From: Microbacterium sp. No. 7
GTDB taxonomy: Bacteria; Actinomycetota; Actinomycetes; Actinomycetales; Microbacteriaceae
Assembly (NCBI RefSeq): GCF_001314225.1
Contig: NZ_CP012697.1
Location: 1,364,001 to 1,428,000, forward strand
Length of the DNA stretch: 64,000 nucleotides
Reading direction: 5' to 3'
Part shown: positions 46,540 to 54,743 of the stretch, in pieces
How the letters are laid out: the number at the start of each line of letters is the position of its first letter
Numbering within the stretch: position 1 is the stretch's first letter
Made by a program: the position numbers and the translations under genes
The notes under the pieces: generated by a model
What the model was told of the DNA's origin: nothing
The model's input: only the letters and a program-made list of their open reading frames with translations
The model's database searches: none

Positions 46540-49500
46540 GCGGCCCCCAAGGCTGTCGAGTTCGAGAACGCATTGCTCGTCGCCCGGCCGAACATCGCGC
46601 CATCTACGGCCAGCTCGACACGGAGCATCCGCGCCAACTGATGCATCGTGCCCACGTCGAGCGCGACCACGTTCGCCATGCCCCCGGTCGTCGCTGGACG
46701 GGCGGTGAAGCCGACCCCGCCGCCGCTCGCGTAGCCACGCCCGCGCATGCCCATCTTGTGGATGTAGGCCATGTTCTCGACGCCGACGTTGCGGACGACG
46801 CGCTTGGGCATCACGTACTCGCCTCGGTGGACGATGCCCGCGGGCGTGAACTTGGCGCCGTCGCCCGTGTAGCCACCGCCAGCGAAGCCGAGCTTCGGCT
46901 TGGTGCTCTGCCGGTACGTTCCGCTCGGCGGCGTGTTCCATCCGAAGGCCGAGTTCAAGGCGTTGTTGATGGCGACGGTCGCGCTGAGCAGCCGCCGCTG
47001 CACCTCCGCCTCCATGAGGGTGAGCGAGTTGTCCGTCGCCTGACTGAAGGCGCTCTGCATCGCATCGCCGAAGGCGTTGCCGTAGTCCGTGCCGGACTGT
47101 GCGGCGCTCTCGGCAAGCCGCGCCTCGAACTCTCGCAGCGCAGCGAGGGCGGGGTCCGCGTTGACCTCGATGTCGACCTGGCGGGGGACGTTGTTCAGCG
47201 CGAACGTCAGGTCATCGAACGCGACCGTGTAGAGGTCGATCTCCGAGCGGCTGAAGCCCGCCTGCGTGGCCTGGTTGATGAACTCCTGCTTGAGCTGCTG
47301 GCTCCTGCGCACGAGGTCTTCCTGGCTCATACCGCTGGCGGCGAGGGCCTCAAGGTAGTCCTGGTACGAGCCGACCATGCTGAGCAGGGCGGCGCGGTTC
47401 TCGATGGCGGAGGCGCTGTTGCCGGACAGCGACATGCTCGCCTTGTCCTGCGCCTCGGAGAGCTTGCGCTGCGTCTCGGTGAGCTTCTTGCGCTCATCAT
47501 TGGCCTTGGCGTCGAGTTCCGCCAGGTCGGCGCGCAGGACCGCGGCACGCTTCTCATCGCCGTACAGCTCGGCAACGGAGAGCCAGTACTCCTTGATGGA
47601 GCGATCCGCCCCGATGCTGGCGAGGGTGCGCTGATGCTCAAGGATGGCCTCGCGAGCATCGTCGATCGCAAGGCGGGCATCCTGCGCGCCGGTAGCGATC
47701 TTCTGCCAGCCAGAGGTGATTGCATCCTGACCCTGGAGGCCGGAGAAGCGGATGTCGAAGGCACGCTTCCACACGCCCGACAGGTCGCTTGCGTAGTCGG
47801 TGAGCGTGCGGACCTTGACGGTGGTCTCGTCGAGGGTGTCGCCCAGGCCGGAAAGGTCGCTGCCTGCACCATCGGCGCTGCCGCCCATGTAATTGAAGGC
47901 GTCTCCGGCGTCCCAGGCCGAGTCACTGGTGCTCTCCAGTGCGTCATCGAGCCACCCCATGTCGGAGGCGAAGTTCTTCCACTCCTTCTTCGCGCTGGAG
48001 CGGAAGTTCTCAAGCTCCTTCGACGCCTTGGCGAGGCCGTTCGGAAGATTGACTCCGATGAGTGAGAAGGCGTTGGAGATCTGCTGCTGCACCCAGATGG
48101 CAGCCTGGGCGACGTTGACCAATACGTCGATGGCGGTGTTGCCCGCGGAGTAGAGGTCGAGAAGCACCTCGACGACAAACTGGAGCGCCGCACCGACCAC
48201 TGTTGCGGCGCCGAGGAGCTTCAGTGCCCCCCGAAGGCTGAGTACCGATCGAGTCGACCCGTCTGCGGCGGGCTTGATGAGTCCGATGGAGGTGGCGATG
48301 GCGATGATCCTGCTGCCCATTGCCGTCGTCGAGAGGCCAGCGATGGCGGTACTCAGTGCGGCGACCGAGGCCCCAGCCAAGGCCATGATGCCGATGAGGC
48401 CAGAGAAGGCCGCCACCGCGCCGCCAACCCAGGCGATGATACTCACGAGGAACCCGCCGAGGGGGGAGTTGGCGAAGTCGGCGAGCGTGTTCAGCAGCGC
48501 CGTCGCACCGTCGAGCAGCGTGATGATCGCGGGTGCGACCTGGCCGCCGACCGCGGCGCCGAATCCCGCAAGCGAGTTCACGAACAGTTGCCACTTCGAG
48601 GCCAGGTCGTCGAGAATCAGCGCGTACTGACGGTTCAGCTCAGTATTCTCGCTGGCGCCCTGCGCGGCGATGTTGAACGACTCCTGGAGCAGCGGCATGC
48701 GCTGGGAGATGCGGCCGATCACCTCATTGGCGCGGAGGCCCGAGAGGCCGAGGGTGTCAAGCGCTGTGGACAGCTCGACGGTGTCGGCGCCCTGGAGTCC
48801 GGCGATGAAGTCCTGGAAGACCGCGAACCCATCGCCACTGCGAACGGCCTTGTTCAGATCCTCGATCGAGCGTCCCGTGATGACCGAGAACGCCTGCGCC
48901 TGCTCGCCGCCCTCAGCGAGGGCGCCGTTGATGGAGTCGAAGTAGGTCTCGAAGACGCCCTGTGCGCGCTCCGGCGCGACGCCGAGGGAGCCGAGCGCGC
49001 CCGACAGGCCGATGATCTGATCCATCGTGAAGCCCGCGCGCGTGGCCGTGGAGCCGAGACGCTGAGCGAGCGCGATGATCTCCTCGTCCGTGGCCGCCGA
49101 GCTGACGCCGACGAGTTCGATGGCCGAGGCCATCCGGCTCATCTCCTCGACGGTCTCAAGGCCGAGGATGTTCTGGAGCTTTCCGAATGCGCGCGCCGAG
49201 GCGTCGGCAGACATGCCCGAGACCGTCGAGAACTTCGCGACCAGTTCTGTGAACTCGCGCAGCTGATCGGCGGGCACGCCGAGCTGGTTGCCGAGGGTTG
49301 CGATGGCTGCGATGTCCTCGAAAGCGAGGGGGATCTCGCGCGCCATCTGGACGAGTTCGCCGCGCAGGCGCTCGACGGCGATCGAGCCGGGCTCCAGCGT
49401 GCGCTCGACGTTCGTGAATGCGGACTCGTACTTCGCGAACGTCATGGTGGCGACAGTGCCGATGCCCACGATGGCAGCTGAGGTGATCGTCGCGGTTGAC

Positions 49501-50246
49501 GCAACGTCGTAGAGCGCGTAGCGGAGCGCCGGCAGGTCGCCCTGCGAGAACTTCTGCGTCTTGCGGGATGCCTCGTCCAGCGCGGCGTTGTACTGGCGCG
49601 TCCAGTCGTCGGACATCGCACCGCGCGCACTGCGCAGTCGGCTGCTCAGTGCGTCGCGCTGGTACGTCTCCGCGCTGCCGATGCCGCGACTGGCCGTAGC
49701 CAGCCCGGCGTCGATCATCTTCTTCTGCTCGGCGGCGTTGCGCTGGATGGCGGCGAACTCCGCCTGAAGGCTGCGCTGCTTCAGGTCGGAGAGCCGCTGG
49801 ACGCCGCGCTCCTCCTCCGCCACGCGCTTGCGTGCGTCGCTGATGAAGTTCGCGTTCGCGGCATCCTGAATGGCGATGTAGCGCTTCAGCTCGTCGGTGC
49901 TGTAGGCGCTGACGTCCTTGCCACCGCCTTCGCCCGTGAGCGACCCCTGGCGGAACTTGCGATACTCGTCGTTGACCTTCTTCAGGCTGTCCTGGAGGTC
50001 CTGCCAGGCCTTACTGCCCTCACGGGCGCCGTCGGCGACCTTCTTGCCCGCGTCACGGCCAGCCTCGCCGGTCTTGCCGAGCGCGCGCTCCAGATTGCGC
50101 TGAAGCCTGGAGACAGTCTCCGTCTCATCGCCCGCATCGCGCAGCTTGCGATTGAGATCTTCGACCCACTTAAGGATCTGGCGCGGGTCATCGCTGGAGA
50201 TCCTGAGCCTGAGTTCCGCCTCCTGGGAGAGGTTCTCAATGGACAT
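46536..50246 (-). CDS. Tape measure protein
   Basis: With 1236 residues it is the longest phage gene, right after the tail chaperones. It has a coiled N-terminal region, a TP901-1/gp-like core (LGNQLGVPADQLREFTELVA), several hydrophobic membrane-like stretches at about 590-660, and a C-terminal coiled part. It sets tail length and helps DNA entry. Roughly 0.15 nm per residue would predict a tail near 185 nm. Confidence 0.93.
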   Translation of the reverse strand: MSIENLSQEAELRLRISSDDPRQILKWVEDLNRKLRDAGDETETVSRLQRNLERALGKTGEAGRDAGKKVADGAREGSKAWQDLQDSLKKVNDEYRKFRQGSLTGEGGGKDVSAYSTDELKRYIAIQDAANANFISDARKRVAEEERGVQRLSDLKQRSLQAEFAAIQRNAAEQKKMIDAGLATASRGIGSAETYQRDALSSRLRSARGAMSDDWTRQYNAALDEASRKTQKFSQGDLPALRYALYDVASTATITSAAIVGIGTVATMTFAKYESAFTNVERTLEPGSIAVERLRGELVQMAREIPLAFEDIAAIATLGNQLGVPADQLREFTELVAKFSTVSGMSADASARAFGKLQNILGLETVEEMSRMASAIELVGVSSAATDEEIIALAQRLGSTATRAGFTMDQIIGLSGALGSLGVAPERAQGVFETYFDSINGALAEGGEQAQAFSVITGRSIEDLNKAVRSGDGFAVFQDFIAGLQGADTVELSTALDTLGLSGLRANEVIGRISQRMPLLQESFNIAAQGASENTELNRQYALILDDLASKWQLFVNSLAGFGAAVGGQVAPAIITLLDGATALLNTLADFANSPLGGFLVSIIAWVGGAVAAFSGLIGIMALAGASVAALSTAIAGLSTTAMGSRIIAIATSIGLIKPAADGSTRSVLSLRGALKLLGAATVVGAALQFVVEVLLDLYSAGNTAIDVLVNVAQAAIWVQQQISNAFSLIGVNLPNGLAKASKELENFRSSAKKEWKNFASDMGWLDDALESTSDSAWDAGDAFNYMGGSADGAGSDLSGLGDTLDETTVKVRTLTDYASDLSGVWKRAFDIRFSGLQGQDAITSGWQKIATGAQDARLAIDDAREAILEHQRTLASIGADRSIKEYWLSVAELYGDEKRAAVLRADLAELDAKANDERKKLTETQRKLSEAQDKASMSLSGNSASAIENRAALLSMVGSYQDYLEALAASGMSQEDLVRRSQQLKQEFINQATQAGFSRSEIDLYTVAFDDLTFALNNVPRQVDIEVNADPALAALREFEARLAESAAQSGTDYGNAFGDAMQSAFSQATDNSLTLMEAEVQRRLLSATVAINNALNSAFGWNTPPSGTYRQSTKPKLGFAGGGYTGDGAKFTPAGIVHRGEYVMPKRVVRNVGVENMAYIHKMGMRGRGYASGGGVGFTARPATTGGMANVVALDVGTMHQLARMLRVELAVDGAMFGRATSNAFSNSTALGAA

Positions 50247-50290
50247 AGGCAGGATCTCCCGAGGCGGCGGTCACTCCAAGTCTAGGAACG

Positions 50291-50305
50291 ATTTAGTCGG
50301 CTAAT
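50291..50305 (-). promoter_or_regulatory. Dispersed palindrome before the tape measure gene
   Basis: ATTTAGTCGGCTAAT. On the transcribed strand CGTTCC then TAGACT follow; the 28-nt block is shared with the sites at 5071 and 53159. It lies 44 nt before the tape measure start and overlaps the chaperone stop region. Confidence 0.65.
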
Positions 50306-50753
50306 TTGGGCTTAACGGCCTCGGCGATCCTGGCGCGCTCCTCGTAGTACGGGTCGCGCAGGGTGCCCAGATCGGCGCCGTTGCGGAGGTAGGGGACCGG
50401 GTAGGCGGCCTCACCCGCGGGCGCGGGAGCGTCCTGCCCCCGGCTCGACTTCTTGCGCCGGGACTCCTCGGCCTTCTCATGCTTGTCGAGCGCCTGCGTG
50501 GCGTAGCAGGTCTCCTTCTCCATGCGATATTCGAGTTCGCGAGAGGGGTTCTGACAGATGTACTTGGGCAGTCCGCACTGCTTGCAGCGCTCGGACTGCA
50601 AGATGTGGTGGGCCTGCGCGAGCACGATGTCGAGCTTCGACCAGCGCTTGCGGTTGTCGGAGCCGAAGAGCATCGCCGTGGGGCGGACGCCCCACTCCTG
50701 GGCGGCGTCGAGAAGCTGTAGGTACCTGGACCCGGCGTTAGCCAGGTACCCCG
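50293..50753 (-). CDS. Tail assembly chaperone T part (by -1 frameshift)
   Basis: This frame is open from before the G stop codon (reading LAGYLANAGSRYLQLLDAAQ) to 50293 and has no start with a proper ribosome site. The first ATG is at 50673 (MLFGSDNRKRWSKLDI), with no near Shine-Dalgarno. It contains CKQCGLPKYICQNP, a Cys-rich unit common in actinophage T proteins. It is expected as a C-terminal extension of the G protein made by -1 frameshifting at its stop. Confidence 0.65.
50721..50750 (-). promoter_or_regulatory. Frameshift-stimulating hairpin
   Basis: In the mRNA GGUACCUGG pairs perfectly with CCAGGUACC (9 bp, 12-nt loop). It begins 3 nt after the G stop codon and 6 nt after UUC, the codon that can slip to UUU. 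This spacing is the usual one for -1 frameshift stimulators. The slip site GGAUUUC is not a canonical heptamer. Confidence 0.55.
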
Positions 50754-51476
50754 CTAGAAATCCGCGTCGAAGGAGAGCTTCTGTGCGATGTCGGCACGGA
50801 ACACGATGCCGTCGACGAACTCGACGAGTCGCTTGACCTCCGAGGGTGGCAGGAAGTCGTAGGCGGCACGGGCCTCCTCTGCGCTCAGGCCGAGGTTCTT
50901 GCTCCCCGTGGCAACCTCTTCGACCGACACCGTGGCGAGGGAGAGCACCTGGGCGTTGTACTCGTCCACATACTCATCGGCGTTGTCGTCGGTGACCTTC
51001 TTGATGCCGAGGTGCTTGCGGGCCTCGCGGCGGGCGATCTTGATGGCGGCAGGCGGAAGGTAGCGGACCTCGAAGTCGAGCGCGGACTCGTCGAGCTTCT
51101 TCTGGAGCGGCGCCGCCTTGCGCTTCAGCGCCGTGATCTCCTTCTTCAGGACCGCGAGCCGGTCCTCGTAGGTCTTCAGACTCTCGGGCTCCTGCTCCAG
51201 CTCGTCCGCGCGCCTGATGACCTCCTCCAGCAGCTTCTTCTCTTCGAGCTTCAGCGACAGTTCGCCGAGGACGCCGAAGCGCTCCTGGACCTCCTGGCCG
51301 GCGGCGCCCGTGTGTGTGGTCACACCGCCGAGGGCGCGCCCCGTCTCGCGGTCACGGTAGACGCGCACGATGTTCCTCTTGACGTCCTCAAGCGACTCGG
51401 GAACGTTCTGGACGGCGCTCAGGAAGTCGAAGGTGGACTTCACTTCATCGACGATGGCTTGGGCGTCTTCAGACAT
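50754..51476 (-). CDS. Tail assembly chaperone G part
   Basis: A 240-residue product between tail tube and tape measure genes, the position of the lambda gpG-like chaperone. It has an N-terminal helical part, a coiled middle (LEEKKLLEEVIRRADELEQE) and a C-terminal LSAEEARAAYDFLPPSEV. The stop is followed by the frameshift hairpin and the T frame. Confidence 0.8.
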   Translation of the reverse strand: MSEDAQAIVDEVKSTFDFLSAVQNVPESLEDVKRNIVRVYRDRETGRALGGVTTHTGAAGQEVQERFGVLGELSLKLEEKKLLEEVIRRADELEQEPESLKTYEDRLAVLKKEITALKRKAAPLQKKLDESALDFEVRYLPPAAIKIARREARKHLGIKKVTDDNADEYVDEYNAQVLSLATVSVEEVATGSKNLGLSAEEARAAYDFLPPSEVKRLVEFVDGIVFRADIAQKLSFDADF

Positions 51477-51502
51477 GATCCTCCTAGGGTTGGCAGGATC
51501 AG

Positions 51503-51517
51503 TTTAGTCGACCAAAT
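51503..51517 (-). promoter_or_regulatory. Dispersed palindrome before the tail chaperone gene
   Basis: TTTAGTCGACCAAAT (one mismatch) lies 26 nt before the G start; a half site CCACTAAAG follows at 51528-51536 next to the terminator. Confidence 0.6.
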
Positions 51518-51536
51518 AGCCGTCGCTCCACTAAAG

Positions 51537-51567
51537 CGGGCGCCCGGCTTGTTCAGCCGGGCGCCCG
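51537..51567. terminator. Terminator after the tail tube genes
   Basis: CGGGCGCCCGGCT pairs with AGCCGGGCGCCCG (13 bp, 5-nt loop). It lies between the stop of the 51589 gene and the chaperone gene, so tube protein would be made in excess. Confidence 0.85.
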
Positions 51568-51588
51568 TATCCCAAGGTAGCTGGGCCT

Positions 51589-52350
51589 TTAGGTCACCGT
51601 CACCGTGATCGGTGCGACAGTGTCTGCGCCGGGGTAGGAGATGTTCAGCGTTGCCGTGCCCGTCGCGAGGGGGAGCAGGATGCCGTGACGCACCTGGAGC
51701 ACGGTCTCATTGCTCGACTGGTAATGAGCGCCGATCGTGATGTTGCGCCCCTCGTAAGTGACCTTGAGGAAGATCGGCGTGCCAGATGTGGCGTTGATCG
51801 CGCCCGAAGGTGCCACTGCGGGCGCCGTCGGCGTGGTGTGCGGGGCGATGTAGTTCACGAGAATGTCGCCCTGCGGCAGGAGGCCGACGCCCAGCGTGCG
51901 GCTGGCGTCGTTGCGGTTGTGAACGCGCTCGTCGGTGATCGCCGAGAACAGGTTGATCTCGTCGCCGCGGTTGATGGTACCGGACGAAGGGGCGACGGGG
52001 CGCTGGGCGACGACGACGCGTGTGCGCGGCCTGGAGATCGCATCCCACGTCTGCGAGTAGATGCTCGACGTGTCGCCCTTCGCGGGCGTGTAGATCTCGA
52101 TGTTCCCGCTCGCAGCATTGAAGCTGCGGCTCTGGGCGCCGGCCGCATCTACGAACGAGCGGTCATCGCTCTGCTGGGATGCCTCCAGGCCGAAGTCGGT
52201 GCCGTCGATCTTGACGGCCTCCGAGACGTTGAGCAAGCTCTGAAGCTGCGCAAGCGTCGGCCCGTTCGACCAGTTGACTGCGGGGATGGCCGACGAGGGG
52301 CCAACCAGCCAGCCGAAGTGGTTGTTGGTGAGGATGCGGGTGTCAGCCAT
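51589..52350 (-). CDS. Tail tube protein with Ig-like tail (putative)
   Basis: A 253-residue beta-rich protein. The N-terminal 170 residues fit a tail tube fold (IDGTDFGLEASQQSDDRSF), the last 80 an Ig-like domain (TPTAPAVAPSG then VTYEGRNITIGAHYQ). It lies next to a second tube-like gene. Which of the two forms the main tube is not clear. Confidence 0.7.
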   Translation of the reverse strand: MADTRILTNNHFGWLVGPSSAIPAVNWSNGPTLAQLQSLLNVSEAVKIDGTDFGLEASQQSDDRSFVDAAGAQSRSFNAASGNIEIYTPAKGDTSSIYSQTWDAISRPRTRVVVAQRPVAPSSGTINRGDEINLFSAITDERVHNRNDASRTLGVGLLPQGDILVNYIAPHTTPTAPAVAPSGAINATSGTPIFLKVTYEGRNITIGAHYQSSNETVLQVRHGILLPLATGTATLNISYPGADTVAPITVTVT

Positions 52351-52359
52351 GATGTCTCC

Positions 52360-52947
52360 TTAGGCCGCGTTGAGCGTGTGCCCGATGTTGACCCAGCCCT
52401 TGGGGATGAAGCCGAGCGAAAGGGCCTGGAACTCGCCATCGCCGAAGATGGGGACGGGATTGTCCGTGTGGACGTAGTAGTAGTCCACTTCGTCGTCGAG
52501 TGCGAAGGCCTCGGTCGAGTCCTTGCCGCCGCGCACGCGGTGGGCAATCAGGTACGGAACGTCCGGCGCCCTGGTCAGATCGCGGGCGAAGTTGAAAAGG
52601 CCGGTGGCGACCAGGTCTTCGTCGCGGAGGATGTTCAGCTCGGCGTCGAAGTTGAAGAACGTCGGCTCCTCGGAGTTGCCCTTCGAGCAGACGGTCTTGG
52701 TGTTGTCGGTGTCCGAGCCGGACAGGCCGAGGTTCAGATCGTCCAGGACGGCGCACGAGATATTGCCGCCCGCATGGCCGCGCGCATGCGTGCTCGACGT
52801 GATGCCGTGGTACTCGTTGAGCGCAGTGACCGTGGGCACCGAGGCAGGCACGAAGCCGGTCGATGTGATGATGTGCGGCTCACCGAGGAGTTCGACGGCG
52901 GGCAGGAGGACGATCGTCTCCCAGCCGGGGACCAGCTTTGCTACCAC
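52360..52947 (-). CDS. Major tail tube protein (putative)
   Basis: A 195-residue beta-rich product (VPGWETIVLLPAVELLGEPH). GAGGAG precedes the GTG start. It follows the terminator protein genes in the tail order. Residues DEVDYYYVHTDNPVP and LSLGFIPKGWVNIGHTL are compatible with a tube fold. Function from context and pattern. Confidence 0.7.
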   Translation of the reverse strand: MVAKLVPGWETIVLLPAVELLGEPHIITSTGFVPASVPTVTALNEYHGITSSTHARGHAGGNISCAVLDDLNLGLSGSDTDNTKTVCSKGNSEEPTFFNFDAELNILRDEDLVATGLFNFARDLTRAPDVPYLIAHRVRGGKDSTEAFALDDEVDYYYVHTDNPVPIFGDGEFQALSLGFIPKGWVNIGHTLNAA

Positions 52948-52950
52948 GGA

Positions 52951-53139
52951 CTACTCCTCGTTCTCGCTGTCGGGGTCGCGCTGCTCGTCGATGCCTTCGG
53001 CGGGGGTCTCAGGTGTGCAGTCGATGCAGGGCACGTCCCCGTCGTACGGCTCAAGGAAGGTGAAGGTCTTCGCGACTTCCTCGGGATAGTTCTCGACGAG
53101 ACCCGTGTTCCGGTCGCGGAAAGCTCGGAGGGCGCTCAT
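52951..53139 (-). CDS. Small acidic protein
   Basis: A 62-residue product (MSALRAFRDRNTGLVENY) with CIDC and an acidic end. The first part resembles short actinophage proteins that lie before tail tube genes. Function unknown. Confidence 0.6.
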   Translation of the reverse strand: MSALRAFRDRNTGLVENYPEEVAKTFTFLEPYDGDVPCIDCTPETPAEGIDEQRDPDSENEE

Positions 53140-53158
53140 GCCACCAAGTCTAGAAACG

Positions 53159-53173
53159 ATTTAGTCGACTAAT
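53159..53173 (-). promoter_or_regulatory. Dispersed palindrome in the tail operon
   Basis: ATTTAGTCGACTAAT. In the transcribed direction CGTTTC and TAGACT follow, and the ATG of the small acidic gene comes 7 nt after the hexamer, so a leaderless transcript is possible. Confidence 0.65.
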
Positions 53174-53180
53174 TCCAGCG

Positions 53181-53618
53181 CTAGATGCCGAGGTTGATGT
53201 GCACTCGATACCACGCAGCGTGAGCGAATCGTGTAGGCCGCGAGTCGGTGTCCGCCTGGTCGTAGCTGAAGCCGCCCACGCACTGAATGCGGCCGGCGGT
53301 GTCGGAGGGCCGAGCGTCAATGAGGACTTCCGAGACGGCGCCGCCCAGCTCGTCGGCGGTATCGGGGTCGCCCGCGTAGGAGAAGATCATGAACGGCATC
53401 ATGTAGGGCCGCTTCTTCTCGCCGCCCGCCACCGCTGCGCCAGAGGCCATGCGGAAGGGGCGCTGGAACGTCACGACGTTGTAGGGGCGGATGCGGCCGT
53501 TGCCGAGGCGGGGGAGGTCTCGCTCGTCCGGCACTTCCGTCTTGAAGTTGCGCCCGCCCGCGAACGGCGCGAGGGCGGACATGATGAAGGCCCGCTCGGC
53601 CTTGCCCGTATGGCTCAT
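53181..53618 (-). CDS. Tail terminator protein (putative)
   Basis: A 145-residue product. ATG at 53618 overlaps the previous stop (ATGA). Mixed alpha/beta with VVTFQRPFRM and PFMIFSYAGDPDTADELGGA, matching the usual tail terminator size and position between the gp10-like and tail tube genes. Confidence 0.7.
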   Translation of the reverse strand: MSHTGKAERAFIMSALAPFAGGRNFKTEVPDERDLPRLGNGRIRPYNVVTFQRPFRMASGAAVAGGEKKRPYMMPFMIFSYAGDPDTADELGGAVSEVLIDARPSDTAGRIQCVGGFSYDQADTDSRPTRFAHAAWYRVHINLGI

Positions 53619-54067
53619 CGCCGACGCCCTCTCGAAAGCGCCGCCCAGAGGCGGTCCTGCGCGTGCACGTACGACCCCCACAACGCGCCCATGCCTGCAA
53701 GGTGGCGCGTGCCGTGCTCCTGGCAGTCGAAGTAGTCCCGCTTGACCCTCAGCCACCCCCAGCGCCCGACGAACTCGCGCTTCGAGCGCGTGATCTCGTA
53801 CTCCCGGATCTGCTCAGCCATGAGGCCGGTCTCATGGCGCCCCGGCAGGCCCTTGCCTTTCGCCGCGCGCTCACGGCCCGTCTTGGTATCTGCGGCGTGG
53901 ACGCGGGCGACGGCCTCAACGGCAGCGTCCTTCACGATCTCCTCTGCCTCGTCGAAGACCTGATCGGCTACGCGGTCACCCCACGCGACGATGCCGCCGC
54001 GCAGGGCCTCTACGTCGAAGAACGTGACCTGGCTGCTCCCGAAGGTCTGTCTTGACTGCCTAGCCAT
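53615..54067 (-). CDS. HK97 gp10-like head-tail protein
   Basis: A 150-residue product (MARQSRQTFGSSQVTFFD). The helical N-terminus with EEIVKDAAVEAVARVHAADT, followed by HETGLMAEQIREYE and a WGWLRVKRDYFDCQEHGTRH part, is the pattern of gp10/HK97-like connectors. It overlaps neighbours by 4 and 8 nt. Confidence 0.75.
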   Translation of the reverse strand: MARQSRQTFGSSQVTFFDVEALRGGIVAWGDRVADQVFDEAEEIVKDAAVEAVARVHAADTKTGRERAAKGKGLPGRHETGLMAEQIREYEITRSKREFVGRWGWLRVKRDYFDCQEHGTRHLAGMGALWGSYVHAQDRLWAALSRGRRR

Positions 54068-54491
54068 GCGGACCCTCCGCGATCGTGCGCAGCGTGCGGA
54101 CTGCTCGATGGGTCGACTGGCTGCTGAAGGATACGTTGAAGGTGAAGTTCGCCAAGTCGGGGTCTCGACCGCCGGACACCTTGGCGAAGGCGCCTTTCGG
54201 GATGTAGGGGTCACCGGCCTGCGCCGTGAACTGGATGATGTAGCGCTGCTGCGTGCCCCACTCGCTTGAGCCGGCGCTGACGAGCGGCAGGCGGACGTGC
54301 TGAGCCCGGCCAGGGCGGGCTGAGATGAGGGTCGTCTGCGGCGTGGCGCCCACGGGCTCGTCCGTGATCGGGTCGATGACGCCAGGCTTGCCGGGGAGGA
54401 AGACGCTGATCGAGGCGTCGAACTCTTCCGCCGCCTCATCGGCGATCTCCTGCTCCCAGTCGTCGGTCGCAGAGATCGGCAGGAGAGGCAT
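54060..54491 (-). CDS. Head-tail connector (DUF6093-like)
   Basis: A 143-residue product (MPLLPISATDDWEQEIAD) with a helical N-terminus and beta-rich rest. It is the first structural gene on this side of the prophage and begins the connector-tail series. DUF6093 assignment is by pattern (RPGRAQHVRLPLVSAGSS). A dispersed palindrome lies 8 nt before its start. Confidence 0.7.
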   Translation of the reverse strand: MPLLPISATDDWEQEIADEAAEEFDASISVFLPGKPGVIDPITDEPVGATPQTTLISARPGRAQHVRLPLVSAGSSEWGTQQRYIIQFTAQAGDPYIPKGAFAKVSGGRDPDLANFTFNVSFSSQSTHRAVRTLRTIAEGPHG

Positions 54492-54499
54492 GGGATCAG

Positions 54500-54513
54500 C
54501 TTAGTCGGCTAAT
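54500..54513 (-). promoter_or_regulatory. Dispersed palindrome between xis and the connector gene
   Basis: CTTAGTCGGCTAAT lies 8 nt before the connector start and includes the stop codon of the excisionase gene. Confidence 0.6.
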
Positions 54514-54688
54514 CGTGACTGCATTTCTGGCCGAGCCTCCAGGCGATGACGCACGCCTTCTGGGTCACCCACGGTGCCCGCTTCTTCGTCTGGTGACCGT
54601 GCAGCTTCCCGGCCCTGAGCGCCGCCGCGACGGTCTCCGGATGGCAGCGCGCAACATCGGCGGCTTCGGCAACGGTGAGCAGTTTCAT
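54509..54688 (-). CDS. xis: Excisionase / recombination directionality factor (Xis-like)
   Basis: A 59-residue product (MKLLTVAEAADVARCHPETV...ALRAGKLHGH). This is the winged-helix pattern of MerR-like/HTH_17 excisionases (VAEAAxxxxxHPxTV...LRAGxLxG). AAGGAG lies 5 nt before the ATG. It is divergent from the integrase gene with one palindrome between them, and it runs into the structural operon, so lytic transcription could start here. Confidence 0.8.
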   Translation of the reverse strand: MKLLTVAEAADVARCHPETVAAALRAGKLHGHQTKKRAPWVTQKACVIAWRLGQKCSHD

Positions 54689-54703
54689 CCAGTCTCCTTA
54701 GGG

Positions 54704-54718
54704 TTTAGTCCACTAAAT
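54704..54718. promoter_or_regulatory. Dispersed palindrome between xis and int
   Basis: TTTAGTCCACTAAAT, a perfect copy, is the only motif in the 55-bp divergent gap. It is 15 nt from the xis start and 25 nt from the int GTG, so one bound protein could control both. Confidence 0.7.
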
Positions 54719-54743
54719 CGAAGATAGCTGCGAAGTTGCTACA

